Of a stretch of 64,000 nt of DNA, positions 54,172-62,470 are shown piece after piece; positions within the stretch are counted from its first letter, which is position 1, and each line of letters opens with the position of its first letter. The notes under the pieces are model-generated. The model was given only the letters and a program-made list of their open reading frames with translations. It ran no database searches and was not told where the DNA came from. Source of the DNA: JTS-RE9 sp964649195 (GTDB lineage: Bacteria; Planctomycetota; Phycisphaerae; Phycisphaerales; Phycisphaeraceae); assembly GCA_964649195.1 (NCBI GenBank), contig CAZYPK010000006.1:7296-71295 (forward strand). The letters run 5' to 3'. Position numbers and translations under genes: made by a program.

Positions 54172-55149
54172 ATGTCCGGTAACTTCGACGACAGCGTGAC
54201 CATCGTCATGCCCTGCTACAACGGGGCGGACTATATCGTGCATGCGCTCGACAGCGCCATCGCCCAGACGCACAAGGCGGTGCAGATCGTCATCGTCGAT
54301 GACGGTTCCAGGGACAACAGCGCCCGGGTCATTCGTGATTACATCGCGGACCACCCCGATCACACCATTGAGCTTATTCAACAGGCCAACGCAGGCGAAC
54401 CGGCGGCGCGCAACACCGGCATCCGCGCGGCTCGCGGGGCGTGGGTCGCGCAGCTTGATACCGATGATTGGTGGGAGGCGACGAAACTTGAGAAGCAGAT
54501 TGCCGCAGCACGCGCAGCCGGGGATGAATGCGTGATGGTGCATACCGGCGTCGTCGGACATTTTCCCGATGGTCGTGTGGGTGACATGAGCAAGCCGCCG
54601 GTGAGTTCGCGGATCGGCTGGTGTACCAGGGCACTGCTTGATCCGACGAGCATCGGGCATCCTTCGATCATGGTGCGCAAGAGCGCGCTGGACACCATCG
54701 GCGGTTACGACCCGGCTTTCAAACAGGCTTGCGATATCGATCTCTATTTCCGTTTGAGCGTGGCGGGTTCGTTCGCGTTTGTGCCGGAGTATCTGCTGCA
54801 TTATCGCTATCACGCCGGGCAGATGAGCGCAAGCCCCGTGCGGCAGATTCGCTTTCATCACCGGGCCGTCTTCAAGTTTTTCGATGAGCATCCCCGGCAG
54901 CGCGAGCGGATCGGCGAGGCTTACATCCGAGGCAAGTTGGCCGATCACGTCGCGCTGAAATTGCAGAGCCTTTACTGGCGTCGCAATCTGCCTGCGTTCC
55001 GCGATCTGCTGGGTTATGCGGATGAGATGAAACTGACGAACGTGGAAATTGAAACCTGGCGCAGGCGCAGCCGGTGGCCTGACTGGGTGATCCGTTTCAA
55101 GGACTGGTTCGATCGCACCCGCGGCCGGCAGGCGGGAGGGGCGGCGTGA
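54172..55149 (+). CDS. Glycosyltransferase family 2
   Basis: 325 residues from the ATG at 54172 (GAGG about 8 bases upstream; an earlier ATG at 54127 has no SD). SVTIVMPCYNGADYIVHALDSAIAQTHKAVQIVIVDDGSRDNSARVI, GEPAARNTGIRAARGAWVAQLDTDDWWEA (DTDD). The stop overlaps the next start (TGATG at 55147-55151), so the pair is coupled. Confidence 0.95.
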   Translation: MSGNFDDSVTIVMPCYNGADYIVHALDSAIAQTHKAVQIVIVDDGSRDNSARVIRDYIADHPDHTIELIQQANAGEPAARNTGIRAARGAWVAQLDTDDWWEATKLEKQIAAARAAGDECVMVHTGVVGHFPDGRVGDMSKPPVSSRIGWCTRALLDPTSIGHPSIMVRKSALDTIGGYDPAFKQACDIDLYFRLSVAGSFAFVPEYLLHYRYHAGQMSASPVRQIRFHHRAVFKFFDEHPRQRERIGEAYIRGKLADHVALKLQSLYWRRNLPAFRDLLGYADEMKLTNVEIETWRRRSRWPDWVIRFKDWFDRTRGRQAGGAA

Positions 55150-56246
55150 TGGACCTCACCGTCGCCATCTGCACCTACAAACGTCACGATCTGCTCCGCA
55201 CCACGCTCGAATCCCTGGCGGCCTGCGAGCCGATCGATGCGGCATGGGAAATCATCGTTGTGGACAACGAATGCCATGAAAGCGTGAGGAATATCGTGGA
55301 ATCTTTTGTGCAGACGGGGAAGAGTTTCGAGTTTCGAGTTCCGAGTTCCGAGTTGGCGGAAAGACACGAAGGGGATTTCAAATCCGCAATCCGCAATCCG
55401 AAATCCGAAATTCAAAATCCCCAATCCGAAATCATCCCAACTCGGAACTCGGAACCCGGAACCCGGAACTTTTCCATTCCGATCCGCTACATCGCCGAGT
55501 CTGCGACCGGCACCAGTCACGCCCGCAACCGGGCGGTGAAGGAAGCGGCGGCGGCGATCGTTTTGTTCACGGATGATGATGTGACGTTTGATCCGCACTG
55601 GCTGGTGCGGATGTGGGCGCAGATTCAGGCGCAGCCGGGCTGTGCGTTCTGGGGCGGGCGGGTGGAGCCGGTGTGGACCGCGCCCCGGCCTGCGTGGTTT
55701 GATGCGAATCACTGTGCGATGCTCGGCGACACGATCGTGCAGTATGACCGCGGCGGCGCATCGCGTGCATGGGATGCGGAGAACGATCCGCCGTTTTACA
55801 CGGCCAACCTCGCCTTGCGCATCGATGCGATTCGCGCGGCCGGCGGCTTCGACGTTACCGTGGGGCATCGCGGCGACATCCGCATGGGCATGGAGGACAG
55901 CCTGATGGTCAAGTCCATCGCCAAGGCGGGCGGGCGGGGCTGGTATGTGGCGGATGCGGTGGTGAATCATCCGGTGCCCGCGGAGCGAATGGAACGCAAG
56001 TACGCCAGGCAGTTCGCGTGGCGGCAGGGCTGGCTCAGCGCGGAGATGACGCGAAGAGGCGGCGACCTGACCGGCGCGAAAGGAAAAATGCCGCGCTGGT
56101 TTTATCGCGTGGCGCTGACGCAGCTCGTGCGCGGCATCGCGCAGATGATGGCGGGATTTTTTTCGTTCAATGCCGCCAAACGGTTTGGCGGGCGCGTGGC
56201 GGTGACGTTTAACTTTTCCAAACTGTGGCATGCGGTCAGGGGATGA
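55149..56246 (+). CDS. Glycosyltransferase family 2 with in-frame repeat insertion
   Basis: 365 residues from the ATG at 55149 (GGAGGGG SD). MDLTVAICTYKRHDLLRTTLESLAACEP and WEIIVVDNECHESV start a normal GT-A fold; SHARNRAVKEAAAAIVLFTDDDVTFDPHWL carries the DDD donor motif. Between residues ~59 and 108 lies a ~50-residue segment encoded by heptamer element S8 (SFEFRVPSSEL... EIIPTRNSEPGTRNF), in frame. The loop it enters is the linker after beta strand 2, so the fold may tolerate it. Otherwise similar to family 2 enzymes of surface glycan synthesis. Confidence 0.9.
   Translation: MDLTVAICTYKRHDLLRTTLESLAACEPIDAAWEIIVVDNECHESVRNIVESFVQTGKSFEFRVPSSELAERHEGDFKSAIRNPKSEIQNPQSEIIPTRNSEPGTRNFSIPIRYIAESATGTSHARNRAVKEAAAAIVLFTDDDVTFDPHWLVRMWAQIQAQPGCAFWGGRVEPVWTAPRPAWFDANHCAMLGDTIVQYDRGGASRAWDAENDPPFYTANLALRIDAIRAAGGFDVTVGHRGDIRMGMEDSLMVKSIAKAGGRGWYVADAVVNHPVPAERMERKYARQFAWRQGWLSAEMTRRGGDLTGAKGKMPRWFYRVALTQLVRGIAQMMAGFFSFNAAKRFGGRVAVTFNFSKLWHAVRG
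55322..55473. repeat. Heptamer element S8 inside a coding sequence
   Basis: Left arm units GAGTTTC/GAGTTCC, centre with AATCCGC/AATCCGA units (55380-55432), and right arm CTCGGAA/CCCGGAA (55440-55468). It has the same design as S4, S7 and S9, so it appears to be an insertion in the glycosyltransferase gene. Confidence 0.85.
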
Positions 56247-56476
56247 AAATGAGGGGGAAGGGATGGAGGCATTGAGGCACGAAGGCACGGAGGCACGGAG
56301 GGGGGAAAAGTTCCGAGTTCCGGGTTCCGAGTTCCAAGTTCCGAGTTGTGGAGGGATGCAGACTCGAATCGGTTCCGCTGTCTTTTAACTCGGAACTCGG
56401 AACTCGAAACTCGGAACTTTTCCCCCCTCCGTGCCTCCGTGCCTTCGTGCCTCAATGCCTTCGTGCCTTCTCTCTC
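56247..56476. repeat. Heptamer element S9 flanked by octamer repeats
   Basis: 56265-56298: octamers GAGGCACG/AGGCACGG. 56310-56344: GAGTTCC/GGGTTCC units. Core 56341-56393 (inverted relative to S4). 56385-56420: CTCGGAA units. 56429-56470: octamers GTGCCTCC/GTGCCTTC, complementary to the first. A nested palindrome of ~205 bp lies directly before the next start codon. Confidence 0.85.
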
Positions 56477-57478
56477 ATGAATCAACCAACCGATCCATTC
56501 ACGATTGCCGTCGTCACGCCCACGCACAACCGGGCGGGGTTGATTGCCGTTGCGCTGGATTCGGTGGTCGCTCAGACGACGCCGGTGCGCATCGAGGTGG
56601 CGATCGTGGATGATGGTTCGACGGACGACACCGCGCAGGCGCTTGAGCCTTACCTGAAAAAATATGGCGATCCTGCGGGCAGGATCGTGATGCGTTACAC
56701 CCGCCTGGAAAAGCAAGGCGTCGTCGCCGCCCGCAACACCGCCATCGCCCAAACCACGGCCCCGTTCATCGCGTTTCTCGACAGCGATGATTGCTGGCAT
56801 CCCGACAAGCTGGCGAAACAGCTTGCCGCGCTGGAAGCGGATGATCGCGTGGCGCTGGTGCATACCTCGTTTCGATACGTCGATGAAGCGGGACGGATCA
56901 CCGATGATGGCCCGCAGCGGCTGGACAATCCGTGCGTCGGCGATTGTCTGGATGTTTTGCTGCACGAGTTTCTGGTGCTTTTTTCCAGTGTGATGGTGCG
57001 ACGAAGCGTGGTGGCGAAGGCTGCGAAGGCGGAGGCTCACGGTCAGCCGTTCGATGCGCGGTGGACCAATTCGCAGGATTACGATTTGTGCCTGCGCTGC
57101 GCGCGATTCGGATCGCTGGCTTACATTGCCGAGCCTTTGACGCTTTATCGCATTCACGGCGGACACGGGGCGATGGGCAACCTGGCGCGGGCGTTCGGGT
57201 TTCACTGCCGGGTGCAGATGGATTTTGTGAAGCGGTATGGCGGCGAGGCGGGCGTCGATGAGGCTGAAATCAAGCGGCGTGTGGCGAAGTTTCTGGGTGG
57301 CCGGGCCGAGTCGGCGTTCTGGCGGCGGCAGTTTGAGACGGCGAAAAAGCTGTGCGGGCTGGCGAAGGAACTGGGCGTTCATGGGCCGCGTTTTGAAGCG
57401 GTGGAGAGGAAGGCTTCGCGGCCGGCGTGGATTTACAAACTGAAGGATCGCGTGGATCGATGGTTGGGAAGACGTTAG
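56477..57478 (+). CDS. Glycosyltransferase family 2
   Basis: 333 residues from the ATG at 56477; longer in-frame versions would encode repeat sequence. FTIAVVTPTHNRAGLIAVALDSVVAQTTPVRIEVAIVDDGSTDDTAQAL and GVVAARNTAIAQTTAPFIAFLDSDDCWHPDKL (DSDD) are typical. The stop TAG (57476-57478) lies in family B copy 3. Confidence 0.94.
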   Translation: MNQPTDPFTIAVVTPTHNRAGLIAVALDSVVAQTTPVRIEVAIVDDGSTDDTAQALEPYLKKYGDPAGRIVMRYTRLEKQGVVAARNTAIAQTTAPFIAFLDSDDCWHPDKLAKQLAALEADDRVALVHTSFRYVDEAGRITDDGPQRLDNPCVGDCLDVLLHEFLVLFSSVMVRRSVVAKAAKAEAHGQPFDARWTNSQDYDLCLRCARFGSLAYIAEPLTLYRIHGGHGAMGNLARAFGFHCRVQMDFVKRYGGEAGVDEAEIKRRVAKFLGGRAESAFWRRQFETAKKLCGLAKELGVHGPRFEAVERKASRPAWIYKLKDRVDRWLGRR

Positions 57479-57557
57479 CCGTTCGCCTTGGCGAACGGAG
57501 GAACCACGATGTGGCCAAGGTTGTGAATTCGTCGTTCGCCAAGGCGAACGGCTAAAG
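57476..57557. repeat. Inverted pair of family B hairpins (copies 3 and 4)
   Basis: TTAGCCGTTCGCCTTGGCGA at 57475 and GTTCGCCAAGGCGAACGGCT at 57534 are inverted copies around a 36-base spacer. Copy 3 gives the stop codon of the preceding gene; copy 4 ends 5 bases before the next ATG. Confidence 0.85.
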
Positions 57558-57562
57558 ATTGC

Positions 57563-58711
57563 ATGTTGAATGATCCCACACAACTCGATCGTCCGATGCG
57601 TGTGCTTTACATTGCGCGGGCTCCGTTTGTCAGCGGGGCGGAGCGGGCGTTGATGTCGATGCTTCGGCATTTGGACCCAACGCGGATCGAGCCTCATCTG
57701 GCGCTGGGGCATGAGACGGAGCTGATCGATCAGGCGAAGGCGCTGAACATTCCCGTCTCGATGCTGGCGACGCCCAAGCGCAGCCGGGCTTCGATGCTGT
57801 CGTGGTGGCGTTCGCTGTGGCGGCTGCGGAAGCTGGTCGCGCAGCTTCGGCCTGATGTGATGCACGCCAACGATGTGCCCAGTTGCCAGGCGATGAGCGT
57901 GGTCGGGGCGAAGATGGGCGTGCCTCGCGTGGTGCATGTGCGGTGGGTGATCAGCGCGGAGTCGGCGGGGTGGTGGGCGCGGGCCGGTGCGGAACGGCTG
58001 ATCTGCATCAGCGATTGGGTGAGGCGCGAACTGGGGGATGTGAGCGGGACGCCTTTGAAGGGGACGAAGCTGGAGGTGATTGCGGATGCGGTGGATTGGC
58101 CGGGGATGTCGGAGAAGCAAGGCGATGAGGATGCTGTGCCGCGAGCGGCGGGGGAACTGACGCTTGGGTTCACGGGGCAGCTTATCGAATCGAAGGGGCT
58201 CGATCTGGTGATCACGGCGATGAGCCGGTTGCCTGCGCAGGAGCGGCCGCGACTGCTGGTGGCGGGGGAGGATACGCAGTCGGGCGGTGTTTATCTGGCA
58301 AAGCTGAAATCGCTGGCGCAGCAGTGCGGCGTGGCGGATCGCATTCAGTGGCTGGGGTTTCTCAAGGATGTGACATCGCTGCACCGGCGCGTCGATGCGA
58401 TGGTCTGCCCGTCGCGCATCGAGCCGCTGGGCCTCGTGCCGCTGGAGGCGGCCCGCTATGGTGTGCCCGCCATCGCCAATCGCGTGGGCGGCCTGGCGGA
58501 AACGATCGAACACGGCGTCACCGGCTACCTGGTCGAAGGCGGCGCGGAAGGGTGGGCGCAGGCGTTGAGCCAGGCGCAGGATCGCGCGTTGATTCGACAG
58601 TGGGGCAAGGCGGCGCACGAGCGGACGAAGTCGCTTTACGCACCGGCGGTTTATCAAGGACGGTTGATGCGGGTGTATGAATCGTTGTGCGGCGCGACGA
58701 CACGAGGATGA
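57563..58711 (+). CDS. Glycosyltransferase family 4
   Basis: 382 residues. RVLYIARAPFVSGAERALMSMLRHLDP is the N-terminal GT-B strand; LTLGFTGQLIESKGLDLVITAMSRL, LLVAGEDTQSG, and DAMVCPSRIEPLGLVPLEAARYGVPAIANRVGGLAETIEHGVTGYLVE carry the donor site (E.x7.E). Start ATG 57563, or 57596 if the MRVLY form is used; the SD is not clear because of the hairpin. Confidence 0.95.
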   Translation: MLNDPTQLDRPMRVLYIARAPFVSGAERALMSMLRHLDPTRIEPHLALGHETELIDQAKALNIPVSMLATPKRSRASMLSWWRSLWRLRKLVAQLRPDVMHANDVPSCQAMSVVGAKMGVPRVVHVRWVISAESAGWWARAGAERLICISDWVRRELGDVSGTPLKGTKLEVIADAVDWPGMSEKQGDEDAVPRAAGELTLGFTGQLIESKGLDLVITAMSRLPAQERPRLLVAGEDTQSGGVYLAKLKSLAQQCGVADRIQWLGFLKDVTSLHRRVDAMVCPSRIEPLGLVPLEAARYGVPAIANRVGGLAETIEHGVTGYLVEGGAEGWAQALSQAQDRALIRQWGKAAHERTKSLYAPAVYQGRLMRVYESLCGATTRG

Positions 58712-58715
58712 CTCC

Positions 58716-58739
58716 GTTCGCCGAGGCGAACGGCTAAAT
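58716..58739 (+). repeat. Family B hairpin, copy 5
   Basis: GTTCGCCGAGGCGAACGGCT and AAAT; one centre base differs. It ends 7 bases before the next ATG. Confidence 0.8.
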
Positions 58740-58746
58740 CGCAGGG

Positions 58747-59973
58747 ATGAAACGGATGGCCAAGGTGATCGACATACTGCTTGCACAAAAGTTCCTGCCT
58801 CAGCACGGCGGGTCGATCGCGTGGATGCACAACGTTTATGGCCGGTGGCCCTCGCCGGTGCAGGTGATCACGCACGACTACTACAACCACGCCCCGGGCA
58901 CGGCGGAGTTTCCGAAAATCGCGGCGCGGCCTGAGAGCGGCGATCATGTCACCTCGCCCAATCTTGTGATGGACCGGCGGGACATCTTCATCAATGACTG
59001 GGGCATCGAGAGCGTCCATCGCCTGAGGCGCTACTGGCGCATGATGCGGGCGGTCAGCGAGCGATTGCGAAGCGGCGGCCGGGATGCGACCGTGCGCGTG
59101 CATTGCATTCACGCGGTGCCGGAGGCGGTGAGCCTGATTCCGCTCAAGTGGCGTTATGGCAAACGTCTGAAAATCATTTGCTATGCCCACGGCGAGGAGA
59201 TCACCGCCTGCGGTTCGAGCAGGCAGTTGACGATGCTCATGCACAAGGCCCACAAGGCCGTCGATCTGATGATCGCCAACAGCCGGAACACGGTGCGATA
59301 TTTGGCGAACCACATCGATCCGAAAAAAGTAGTAGTGATCAATCCCGGTGTGGAGCTTTCGGCTTTTCAGGGCGCCGAGGCTGCGGGCCGGGATTACCGA
59401 ACGCAGCGCGGCTGGCGGGAGAAGCAGGTGGTCCTGACCCTTGGCCGGATGGATCCGCGAAAGAATCATTCGATGGTGCTGCGCGCCATCGCCGCGTTGA
59501 AGGATCGCCATCCCTCGTTGATTTACGTCTGTGCCGGCGGCGGGCAGCTTAAGGACAAGCTGCGGTTGCAGGCCAAGGACCTGGGGATTGCGGATCGCGT
59601 GGACTTTCCCGGCGAGGTGGATGGTGCGACGAAGCTGGCGCTCTACGGCTGCTGCGATCTGTTTGCGATGCCTGCGGTTCAGGTGGGCACGGATGTCGAA
59701 GGCTTCGGCATGGTGTTCATCGAGGCGGGGGCGTGCGGCAAGCCTTGCGTGGCGGGCGACAGCGGCGGGCAGGCGGAGGCGGTGATCGACGGGCAGACGG
59801 GGTATGTGGTGGATGGAAACAGCGCCGAGGCGGTGACCGATGCGATGGATCGTCTGTTAGCGGACCCGGCCTTGCGGATGAGGATGGGCGCAGCCGGCCG
59901 AATCAAGGCACAATCGCTGGATTGGCCGATGGTGGTTCAGCGGACCGTGGAATTGGTCGAAAAAATCAGGTAG
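58747..59973 (+). CDS. Glycosyltransferase family 4
   Basis: 408 residues. AKVIDILLAQKFLPQHGGSIAWMHNVYGRWP starts the GT-B N-domain; VVLTLGRMDPRKNHSMVLRAI, YVCAGGGQLKDKLR and AVQVGTDVEGFGMVFIEAGACGKPCVAGDSGGQAEAVIDGQTGYVV are diagnostic. It is followed 22 bases later by the O-antigen ligase family gene on the same strand. Confidence 0.94.
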   Translation: MKRMAKVIDILLAQKFLPQHGGSIAWMHNVYGRWPSPVQVITHDYYNHAPGTAEFPKIAARPESGDHVTSPNLVMDRRDIFINDWGIESVHRLRRYWRMMRAVSERLRSGGRDATVRVHCIHAVPEAVSLIPLKWRYGKRLKIICYAHGEEITACGSSRQLTMLMHKAHKAVDLMIANSRNTVRYLANHIDPKKVVVINPGVELSAFQGAEAAGRDYRTQRGWREKQVVLTLGRMDPRKNHSMVLRAIAALKDRHPSLIYVCAGGGQLKDKLRLQAKDLGIADRVDFPGEVDGATKLALYGCCDLFAMPAVQVGTDVEGFGMVFIEAGACGKPCVAGDSGGQAEAVIDGQTGYVVDGNSAEAVTDAMDRLLADPALRMRMGAAGRIKAQSLDWPMVVQRTVELVEKIR

Positions 59974-59995
59974 AAGTTCGATCCTGAATGCAACT

Positions 59996-61363
59996 ATGGG
60001 CTGGCTCATCACCCACATCATGGCGCTGCTGGGCACCGCGAGCGGATGGATCAATCCGTTCGTGGGGCTGATGGTCTATTACTGGTTTGCGATCCTGCGC
60101 CCGCCGTTTCTCTGGTTCTGGGCGTTTGATCCGACCAATGCTCCGCGATTCAGTTTCTACATCGGATTGTCTGTTCTTATCGGGTGGGCGATCGTCGGAT
60201 TCGGCACGTTCCAGGGTTTGCGCGGCACGAGGCTGGCGATATTGGGGTTGATCGTTTACTTCCTCGGCGGCGTCTTCGCCTGGCAGATGTATGCCGTCGT
60301 GCCTCTCTATGCGCAGCTCATGCTCGACAATCAGTTCAAGATCATCATCATGGTGATCGTCACCCTGACGATCGTGCGCGATGCCCGTTCGATCCTCATT
60401 TTCTGCTGGATGATCATCGCAACGCTGGGCTATCTGGCGTGGGTGATCAACGACTGGTACTTCATCGACCCCAATTACCTGCACAACAACGGATTCGGAG
60501 CGGTGGATAACAATGGCACGGGCATGATCATGGTCAGCGCCATTCCGCTGAGCTTTTTCATGGCGGTTTACGATGGCCGGCTGTGGGTCAGGTTGGCCGC
60601 CTTTTTCGCCACGGCATGCCAGGTACACGTCATTCTTTTCAGCTACTCGCGCGGATCGCAATTGGGCATGTGTTTGGTCGGTGCGTTTATCTTCATCTTC
60701 TCGATCCTGTATCTGCCGCGCAAGGCTCTGACCCTCGGCGCCGCGACGATTTTTGTCGTCATCACCTTCTGGCTGTCGGGCGAAGGGGTGCGGGAACGAT
60801 TCATGTCGATCTTCGCGGAGGAGCGGGACGCCTCCGCCCAGAGCCGGTTCGTCACATGGACGGCGGCGATCAACTGCATCAAGGATCATCCCCTGGGCGT
60901 GGGGCCGCGAAACTTCGGTTTCTATGCGGAGCGGTACGGCCTGACCGGCGGCAAAGCCGTGCATAACCTTTATCTCCAGACCGGCGCCGATTATGGCGTC
61001 TTCGGCATGCTGGGGATGATCACCTTTTATGTCATGACGTTTGTGAGCACCTTGCTCATGGCCCGCACCCGCGTCGCCTCCATGCTGGTCTGGCCCCGCT
61101 ATGTGGGCATGGCGGTGTGCACCTCCATCGGCGGCTTCATGCTCTGCTCGATGTTCATCGGCATGGAGTCGGTCGAAGTCGGCTACATCGTCTGCACGAT
61201 GGGCCTGGTCACCGTGGCCTACGTCAACCGCGTCATCGACGCCAGCCCGGCCGGCTTCGCCCTGGACATTCCCGAACTCGCCCAGGTGCCTTCCACCTCG
61301 GAAGGCATGGACGAAATCAACAATCGCTTCCCACCGGGTAGGCTTCAGCCTTCGTTCGGGTGA
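59996..61363 (+). CDS. O-antigen ligase / polymerase family membrane protein
   Basis: 455 residues with about 10-12 membrane helices (for example INPFVGLMVYYWFAILRPPFLWF, LAILGLIVYFLGGVFAW, FKIIIMVIVTLTIV). The ligase-type periplasmic loop holds SQSRFVTWTAAINCIKDHPLGVGPRNFGFYA and the conserved H-N pair in VHNLYLQTGADYGVFGMLGM. It is similar to WaaL/Wzy family proteins, including the type associated with exosortase systems, fitting the PEP-CTERM protein at 1.7 kb. Polymerase or ligase cannot be told apart. Confidence 0.9.
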   Translation: MGWLITHIMALLGTASGWINPFVGLMVYYWFAILRPPFLWFWAFDPTNAPRFSFYIGLSVLIGWAIVGFGTFQGLRGTRLAILGLIVYFLGGVFAWQMYAVVPLYAQLMLDNQFKIIIMVIVTLTIVRDARSILIFCWMIIATLGYLAWVINDWYFIDPNYLHNNGFGAVDNNGTGMIMVSAIPLSFFMAVYDGRLWVRLAAFFATACQVHVILFSYSRGSQLGMCLVGAFIFIFSILYLPRKALTLGAATIFVVITFWLSGEGVRERFMSIFAEERDASAQSRFVTWTAAINCIKDHPLGVGPRNFGFYAERYGLTGGKAVHNLYLQTGADYGVFGMLGMITFYVMTFVSTLLMARTRVASMLVWPRYVGMAVCTSIGGFMLCSMFIGMESVEVGYIVCTMGLVTVAYVNRVIDASPAGFALDIPELAQVPSTSEGMDEINNRFPPGRLQPSFG

Positions 61364-61364
61364 A

Positions 61365-62330
61365 TCATTTCTCCAGCTGCTCGATCATGCTCCGCAGCAT
61401 GTCAAGGCAACTCTTGCGAACGAGATAGTGCCTCAGAAAATGGTTGAACACATGCCCCGGCGCTCCGCCGAGCCAGTAGTCATCCCCCAACGGCTCGGCT
61501 TCGACCGGGCCGCCGGCGAACATGAGCAGATACATGGTCTGTTCGCGCGTCCAGGAACCGAACCAGATCGCCTGCTTCCCCTCGCTGATGGCGGGCGGGG
61601 CTTGGGCCAGCCACTGGAGGTAGCGCTCGGTCACGTCGAAATCGAACTCCGCCGGCCGATAGGCGAGCAGACCGGCGTTGAAGAACCAATGCTTCAAGCG
61701 GAATCGTTTTTCACGCAGCGGCAACGATTCGACCAGCGAGGCGAAGATTTCGGGGACCTGCGCCGGCACCGCCTGCGATTCGTCCTGATGATCGTGCATG
61801 TAGCGCGGGGCGGATGATCGCCCCATGCAGAAGTCGATCAGCGCCTCCGGCGGCTGAAAAAAGCAGGTGTCCGAATCCATCACCACCACGCGCTCGACCC
61901 GCCCCGTGAGCATCGGATGCACCAGCTTGGGCATGTGGGGAAAGGTCGGCTCAAGATAAAGGTTGCAGACGCAGGTCTTCCCCCGCATCCGCGGATGGTT
62001 CAGAATCTGCGGGTCCCGACCGGCCTGCCAGCGCACGTTGGGAATCTGCCGGTCGAACCAGGCGCGATCCGCGGCAGACAGTGAACCGTCATTGATGACC
62101 GTGGCCGCCAGCTTCGCTTCACCGCGCTGATGAAGAAGGGATTTCATCGCCAACGCGCCCAGGCGAAGATCGCGGCGACACAAGAGCATGAAGACCTCGG
62201 CATCGGCGGTGCCGGCATCATCGGCCGGTGTCGGCCCCACACGATCCAGGCCGCGCAGGGCGCGGTTGATGCGCCACTGATCCACAGCCATGCGAAGGCG
62301 GTAAGGCAGCCATTGGGGCGCTTGTTCCAT
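61365..62330 (-). CDS. Glycosyltransferase-like protein of GT-A type
   Basis: 321 residues from the ATG at 62330; an upstream in-frame extension has no support. VFMLLCRRDLRLGALAMKSLLHQRG and VERVVVMDSDTCFFQPPEALIDF (DSD motif at about 180) suggest a family 8-like or related GT-A enzyme. FRLKHWFFNAGLLAYRPAEFDFDVTERYLQWL fits the same group. Its reading direction is opposite and it meets the ligase gene tail to tail. Confidence 0.75.
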   Translation of the reverse strand: MEQAPQWLPYRLRMAVDQWRINRALRGLDRVGPTPADDAGTADAEVFMLLCRRDLRLGALAMKSLLHQRGEAKLAATVINDGSLSAADRAWFDRQIPNVRWQAGRDPQILNHPRMRGKTCVCNLYLEPTFPHMPKLVHPMLTGRVERVVVMDSDTCFFQPPEALIDFCMGRSSAPRYMHDHQDESQAVPAQVPEIFASLVESLPLREKRFRLKHWFFNAGLLAYRPAEFDFDVTERYLQWLAQAPPAISEGKQAIWFGSWTREQTMYLLMFAGGPVEAEPLGDDYWLGGAPGHVFNHFLRHYLVRKSCLDMLRSMIEQLEK

Positions 62331-62470
62331 AAAACAACCCGATTTTCGGACCCATGCCAAACAACGACCATCCCAATCCACACTATCGGCCCGCCATCGG
62401 CGAATCATAACGAACACCCTCCTTCCGAGCCGATGGTGAATCAACATCACTGCTCCCGCGGAACCCTCGT

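Noticed and set aside
56102..58786. 894-codon minus-strand frame across three glycosyltransferases
   Set aside because: It covers well-defined genes on the other strand and is Arg/His/Pro-rich without motifs.
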